Source: Paralvinella palmiformis
Lineage: Eukaryota; Annelida; Polychaeta; Terebellida; Alvinellidae
Assembly (NCBI GenBank): GCA_025642065.1
Contig: JAODUP010000041.1
Coordinates: 662,501 to 726,500 of the forward strand
DNA length: 64,000 nucleotides
Direction of reading: 5' to 3'
In this document: piece after piece, positions 58,680 to 64,000 of the stretch
How positions within the stretch are numbered: position 1 is the stretch's first letter
Layout of the letters: each line of letters starts with the position of its first letter
Program-made: the position numbers and the translations under genes
The notes under the pieces: model-generated
Databases searched by the model: none
Told to the model about the DNA's origin: nothing
What the model saw: only the letters and a program-made list of their open reading frames with translations

Positions 58680-59304
58680 TTAAAGGGACAATCCACCATC
58701 AGAAAATATTGTTTTAAATGCGTAATGCTTAGAACAGTAACAACATATTTCACAATAATAATCAGGAAATATACCTGATATCATAGATATAAGGAAATAA
58801 TCAAAATTACTGGAGGGCGCCATTACGGCTGCACTGGAAGCCACATTCAAAGGAGCAAACTGAAATGCTCTGACGTAACATCGGCGATCTCTATACTGAC
58901 GTGGATTATAGTTTCTCTTGAGCGTTAATATCTGAGCCATTTTGAATCATCTTCCTCTTGTCAGGTTCCTTCTGGCTCAAACTGATATGGTTGTATGTCA
59001 TTCATGACGTAATTTTAACAACTCAGTTGCGCTATGTTCTGGAATAATTCTTGGCTCACACTTGTTTACATGCTTTTCTACGGGGTCTACAGACTTTAGC
59101 TCAACCGGATGCATTGAAGTGACGTCAGCATTCAGGAGCTTCCGGTCTTTGTCTAGCTTCAAATAGAAGTCGATTAATCAGCATTTTGAACTGGATTATT
59201 TAATATGTGGGTGATCGTTTACACAATTTGACATTATTTATGATATTTATGAGTATACCTGCATTAGTCCTCAAAAACCTTCTGAGTGTGGACTATCTCT
59301 TTAA
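58680..59304. mobile_element. 625-bp MITE with TTAA-flanked inverted ends
   Basis: The left end TTAAAGGGACAATCCACCAT+CAGAA matches the complement of the right end TTAAAGAGATAGTCCACACT+CAGAA at 20 of 25 positions. Each end carries TTAA, the target site typical of piggyBac-type insertion. Pairing continues weakly inward. No transposase is encoded. The 86-codon minus-strand frame that starts inside the left half is non-coding repeat sequence. Confidence 0.8.
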
Positions 59305-60803
59305 ACCGTGTTTATCATCTGAAATAAGCATTTGGGAAATCGATAGAAATATACTATTTCACAACTTACTCTGTACGACAACGTTTACCGAGTGACACTT
59401 TACAAGAAGTACCCAAACCCAATTCGCTGAACATATATGCCAAATTTATTTTGCCCACTCGGGGCTGTGTTTTTATGATTAGTGGACCTATTAACCTCAA
59501 CCGTAAGCCAATCAATATGGCATTCCCCAGTAAGTATTTATTCTAAGAATCGAAAGTAGTCAAAGAAAATCGGAATGATCTACCGCATGGCTTCGAAGTG
59601 GTAATTGAATCTCGGGAGTGCGACCTTCAGGAGAGTCACTCATCACGGCAGAAGTCCGGAGTAATTTGGGGAAGATTATTGATTTCTGTACACCGAGTGA
59701 ATGCTTATTTTAGCTTGATAATATTTCATCAACGTCAAGGTTTTTTACCAGATGATAGGCTATGGAAGACATATTTGGACGGTGTTAGTGTGGGTTTCTC
59801 ACCTCACAGCAACCATTGCTGCTGTACTCACTTGGTGGCAGTGCAAGCCATCCATCACCCTTTGTTGGAATTGCTGTGATATAACCCTTGAGCATATTTA
59901 CGCTGAGGATAATCACGACGGTGACGGGACTAGGAATTTTCATGGGACTTGAAAAACGAAATTGTTCTCAAGAGCTTTGACAATAATATGCCTAAGGAAT
60001 CGTGAGTGTATAGTTGAAGAAAATATGAAGGTGTAGTGCTAAAGGTTTAATGAAACAAAAAGGTTTCGAGTGATCATTTCAGAAGTTGCTGACAGATGGA
60101 ATGATTTCCATGAATCAGGATCAGCTGCACTGAAAGGTTTAAGACTCATCAGTTATGACTAGGATATAATTTTTTAAAAATCATTTGAAAATGTTTGACA
60201 AAAAATAGCTTTTAATTTTATGACGTTTAAATTTTGTGTAATTTATGTGACATAATAAGATGAGACGTATTATTATTAATATTATTCAATCTGATAGAGT
60301 TCTTATTGATCAGTGCTGATCACAGAAGGGAGATATGGTGGGGAAGCGCGATCTCTAGGTGAACAACCCACAAACACTGGTATAAGTTCTGTACGAATGC
60401 GTAACTCTGAGGTTTGTGTCCTGTATACATTTCTAATAACTTATACTCTTTTTATACTACTAGTACAGCTTCTACTATTGCGGCTATTATTATTATCATG
60501 TTTATTATATATACTATTACTAATAATATTATTAATAATATGTTTCTTCATATGTTCTACTCACATCATCATTAACATGAACCTTGCTGATTACTTATCA
60601 ACTTTAATCAAAGATTATCAATGATGATCCTGATAACAGCTGACATACTGACAGCTAAAGTGCCATTTCTGTTTAGCTGCAGATAATATGAGGCTATTTT
60701 TACCAGAGACATCATTAACTATTATCTGGCCTTCACATGGCACATGGTCAGCCATGCTTAAAGCCTCCTTCTGTCTGGCTATCTGTGTCTCTGTCTGCCC
60801 GTT

Positions 60804-60810
<7 letters not shown>
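59305..60810. other. Unique non-coding DNA with a balanced block (59,560-59,950)
   Basis: A 93-codon plus-strand frame at 59598-59879 (GTG start) has no motif and may be chance. The block includes a GGTAATTGAATC homeodomain-type word. From 60,420 to 60,560 it is T/A-rich low complexity. No gene supported. Confidence 0.35.
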
Positions 60811-60841
<31 letters not shown>

Positions 60842-60865
60842 TGTGTGTGTGTGTGTGTGTGTGCG
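60811..60865. repeat. (CT)n-(GT)n microsatellite
   Basis: About 14 CT units then about 12 GT/GC units. Confidence 0.97.
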
Positions 60866-61697
60866 CGTGTGTTTCTCTGTTTGGTAGACAGGCAGACATA
60901 CAAACGCGTAGAGGCATATGGGTAGACACATTGACATTCGGACAGAGTCTGTCGGAATGCCTGTATACTGGTCAGCCTGCTTTTCCTGTTGCCTATCTAC
61001 CTTCCCACTCCACCCCCCTTCCTGACCCTTCTCATTATCTTTTTCCATTTCCTTTTCTTCTTCTCTCTGTCTTCATAATACCCCCCCCCCACACACACAC
61101 ACACATAAATAGATATGACACTGAAGATGGTAGCACTAATCACCGAGTTCAAAGAATCACACAGAACGTCGACCACAATTCTCTAAGCCGATACCAGAAC
61201 CATCACATATAATCTCGGCTACAGCCGACCGGTGACGCCATTTTTTGTGTATCATTTATGGATATTATGTCAAAAGAAATGACGTTTATGCTGTCAATAC
61301 ATTCAATCACCCGACAGGCGGTTACTGTGGGACGTGGGACTTGTAGACTTTTGCTGTCATCCTATACAGAGGAGATAATAATAGACCTGAACTCCCTCCA
61401 GACACATTCATCATCGTTGTTCAGGATCACGGTGGCCAGGAGAAGAATACTCCATTATTTATAGAAGCGTACCACCTCAGTGAGATCTCTCTATTACTGG
61501 CTGACACTTGGTATACGTAAAATGTCAGTAGTAAACTTTTAACATATTTAGCTTTACTAAGATCACTCACAGCTAAATGAGTTAGCTCACCTCGATCACA
61601 TCAGACGTGCTAAACGGGGAGTAACATCTAACAGTCGTGTAATTCATTTAGAGAGAAAGCTTCCAAAACTGACGAATAAATATTTAAATGGTTAAAT

Positions 61698-61698
<1 letters not shown>
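60866..61698. other. Unique non-coding DNA
   Basis: Pyrimidine-rich 61,000-61,100 with a C-run and (CA)n at about 61081-61105. No gene recognised. Confidence 0.4.
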
Positions 61699-61734
<36 letters not shown>

Positions 61735-61765
61735 ACCCATACATGTATTATATCTACACACAAAC

Positions 61766-61809
<44 letters not shown>

Positions 61810-61815
61810 AGAGAT
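61699..61815. repeat. (AT)n ... (GA)n compound microsatellite
   Basis: A 34-base AT tract, a 38-base spacer with CACACA, then a 40-base GA tract. Confidence 0.96.
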
Positions 61816-62368
61816 GTAACAGAAGTCTTCTATCATACTAACCGCTAAAGGATATTTTATAAACATAATCTAAAATTGCCTTCTGAATGATCTATTTGAC
61901 TGAATAGCCCATGCACAATCCGAGGTAATGAGTTGTACTGATAGTTTGATGAATCTTTGTAATGCCCTCCCAAAATTACCCAAGCTATTAATACTACATA
62001 CAACAGTTCACCAAAATAAACGGTAGAAAATCAATTGTATTGTTCTTCCTACACGGTATTCTCGCCTATGGTCTCCATCCAGCTATTTCCCCATAGAAAA
62101 ATCCTGTTATTTTATTATATGTGAGCCTGAGTATTGGATCGTTGATTAGTCCATGACAATGTACCCTACAGCATCCTGTAAAATGCGGGAAGATTACCAT
62201 AGAAATAGAGGCAATTGTGTGGCCCTGGGACGTAGTTCACATTTTGACATTGGTGACACTTTCTTCTGACAATGTATGGAGACCTACTAAAGGAAAACGG
62301 TGGAACTAATTTGCTTCGCTCGTGGGACAATAATTGTCTAGTAATTGTGACCTAACAAGTTAGCGACA
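61816..62368. other. Unique non-coding DNA
   Basis: No gene recognised. Confidence 0.35.
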
Positions 62369-62385
62369 AAGAGAGAGAGAGAGAG

Positions 62386-62439
<54 letters not shown>

Positions 62440-62478
62440 GAATACACATACACATGCTCGCACACACACACACACAGA
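62369..62478. repeat. (GA)n-(GT)n ... (CA)n cluster
   Basis: GA run, about 25 GT units, short spacer, CA run. The GT and CA tracts are mutually complementary. Confidence 0.96.
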
Positions 62479-62649
62479 TACCGAGACTGATACGCTCGTA
62501 CATTCACGGACAGACATATGCACATCTAATAAGATGAATATACTTTGCGACTTTGCAATTCGATGGCAGCCTCAACTCCCTTGGCAGCATACTATTTATA
62601 CATACATACCTATTTTAAGCATCATAATCCAGAGTAATCCGTATCGAAC

Positions 62650-62735
62650 TAGGAATAGGAGATTTATGACTGATTCGAACGAGGAGCTTCTGGCATACAG
62701 GTGCCACTCTAATCATTGAGCTATAATATGTCATT
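62650..62735 (-). repeat. tRNA-like SINE head
   Basis: The minus strand reads TAGCTCAATGATTAGAGTG (A-box, complement of 62705-62723) and CTCGTTCGAATCAGT (B-box, complement of 62669-62683). Confidence 0.65.
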
Positions 62736-63723
62736 AATAATATTCCACTAAAACACACACACGCACACACACGCTGTGACATATTAGTGTCTCAAAGCCA
62801 CAGGTCAGGACCAACACATAGAAGGTTAGCTGTTCAGGTGCCTAGCTTATCACCCAAACACTGAATAACATTCAGCTCCCATTTACATTGTACATCTGAC
62901 AGAAGTGACACGGTCAAGCGACACATGAAACAGTTCATGACAATACAGAACCAGAGATCGTCAACAATAGACAACAGATGGAAGGATCATTGGAGAAGAA
63001 ATCCAGATAAAGGCCATTCTATCAGCTCGATATGGACTTTTAGTTAAAGGACACACTTTCTTCGTCTTCCCGCCATCTGCGGCCATTGATGGAGATAACA
63101 GAGCCGTATAGCTCCATTACTTAGTGTCTGTAATTGCTGATGCCATGAAGAAAGTGGACTGTGCCAAGGAAGTGAGATATTCTCATTGTTGTAAGGGACA
63201 TATGATAAGGTTAACAATCGGTCATTACCAACTGACCGCTTACGACATGGAGGACCTTTAAGGTCTAGCTTGTCTTTTGCAAAGAAATTAGTACGTGTGT
63301 GTGCGTGCGTGTGCGTCAGAAAGGGGGGGGGGTAACAATAGGCTGAAATATGTTCTTTTCATGAAAAGAGTACAAAGCCTTATATGTATGGGACGTGTTT
63401 TACTTTTGCGTTGAACGCTCATTTATTTGCAACTCTCCAGCTGTCACGTCATATAGGACAAACAGTAAACATATATCATTTACTGTCAGCGGATGTCTGT
63501 TACCTGTCATTCTCTGACAGGTCACCTTTACAGTTGGTATACATCATTGTCTTGTTGCTTTCCCTTACAGTTATTATCTCTAACTTGTTATGTTGTGACT
63601 TCCTCTATACAACTAGCCAAAATCAGATTATGGCATTGTTTCTCTTCATCTTAAATAAATAGTCTTCAAATTACAGTTATTATAATAATAATTGTGATGA
63701 TTATAGTGAACTTTCGTTTATCT
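62736..63723. other. Unique DNA with an enhancer-like part (62,930-63,260)
   Basis: Complex block with Sox-like AACAATAG words and TAATTGCTGATGCC. GT/GC and a G-run at 63295-63335. A 92-codon hydrophobic frame at 63384-63662 is not recognised and is probably chance in T-rich DNA. Confidence 0.35.
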
Positions 63724-63928
63724 ATATATATGTGTGTGTGTGTGTGCGTGTGTGTGCGTGTGTGTGTGTGTTACATTTAATCTGTATAATTAGGCAATAT
63801 GTATATTATCTGAAATTTTCAGGTAATCTGTATTAAATCTCAGTTACCAATAGACTTATTACCTGAATATTTCAGATAATATACGTATTGCCTAATTATA
63901 CAGATTAACTGTAACACACACACGCACG

Positions 63929-63959
<31 letters not shown>
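63724..63959. mobile_element. Long palindrome with microsatellite arms (foldback element)
   Basis: The inner arms, 63769-63827 and 63858-63916 (59 bp each), are complementary with three mismatches around a 30-base loop. The pairing runs outward through an interrupted GT tract on the left and an interrupted CA tract on the right, and ends in TATATATA on both sides. It encodes nothing and is consistent with a MITE or other foldback element. Confidence 0.8.
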
Positions 63960-64000
63960 GCTATTGATATAGTATACATAGTTGACGATATAAGTTATAC

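Noticed and set aside
60688..61212. 174-codon plus-strand frame
   Set aside because: Its middle is CT/GT/CA microsatellite and C-run. The flanking parts have no recognisable domain.
1..64000. CRISPR arrays, prokaryotic operons, phage or plasmid modules
   Set aside because: No spaced direct repeats of the right type, no ribosome-binding-site/ORF packing and no prokaryotic gene families. The window is eukaryotic in every respect.

Overview
The window looks like nuclear DNA of an animal. It is AT-rich, with no long open frames, no operon-like gene packing and no rRNA or intact tRNA gene. It is full of dinucleotide to tetranucleotide repeats and carries many decayed tRNA-derived SINE copies and several small inverted-repeat transposons. 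The SINE core (TTTTACGGCCACTT.. / ..GGGCCGAGCGACCTCC..) and the microsatellite-laden elements are the kind found in lophotrochozoan, especially molluscan, genomes. That placement is an inference from texture, not a proven identity.

Layout. 1-4.2 kb: unique AT-rich DNA with a more GC-balanced block (about 0.7-1.5 kb) and one SINE. 4.5-6.4 kb: a degenerate satellite with a 34-bp unit. 6.4-20.3 kb: mostly unique non-coding DNA with scattered microsatellites, SINEs, a 9.5 kb hairpin and a candidate regulatory block near 15.8-16.3 kb that holds a perfect DR1 nuclear-receptor-type site. 20.4-21.85 kb: complex, GC-balanced, repeat-free DNA that resembles a conserved enhancer. 22-36 kb: microsatellite-dense, with long (AT)n, (GT)n, (AGT)n and (GTGA)n arrays, foldback elements and a roughly 250-bp duplicated segment. 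35.8-41.1 kb: two diverged direct copies of an unnamed roughly 420-bp repeat, with the only two exon-like open stretches I would look at again between them (38.6-39.3 kb). 42.8-43.2 kb: a broken THAP zinc-finger coding fragment next to a perfect palindrome. 43.9-45.1 kb: a 60-bp minisatellite followed by AT, GT and GTGA arrays. 46-50.5 kb: several complex, enhancer-like blocks. 50.9-52.1 kb: a roughly 1.2-kb terminal-inverted-repeat element with a SINE nested inside. 58.7-59.3 kb: a clean 625-bp TTAA-flanked MITE. 59.3-64 kb: unique DNA, microsatellites and, at the right edge, a long palindrome whose arms run into GT/AC repeats.

No complete protein-coding gene can be supported. Most long open frames are translations of simple repeats: (GTGA)n read as SLTH repeats on the minus strand, and the 34-bp satellite read as a Cys-rich minus-strand frame. 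The likeliest reading is an intergenic or intronic region with candidate cis-regulatory blocks, perhaps near a developmental gene outside the window, invaded by small non-autonomous elements. I see no defence system, CRISPR array or prokaryotic gene cluster.
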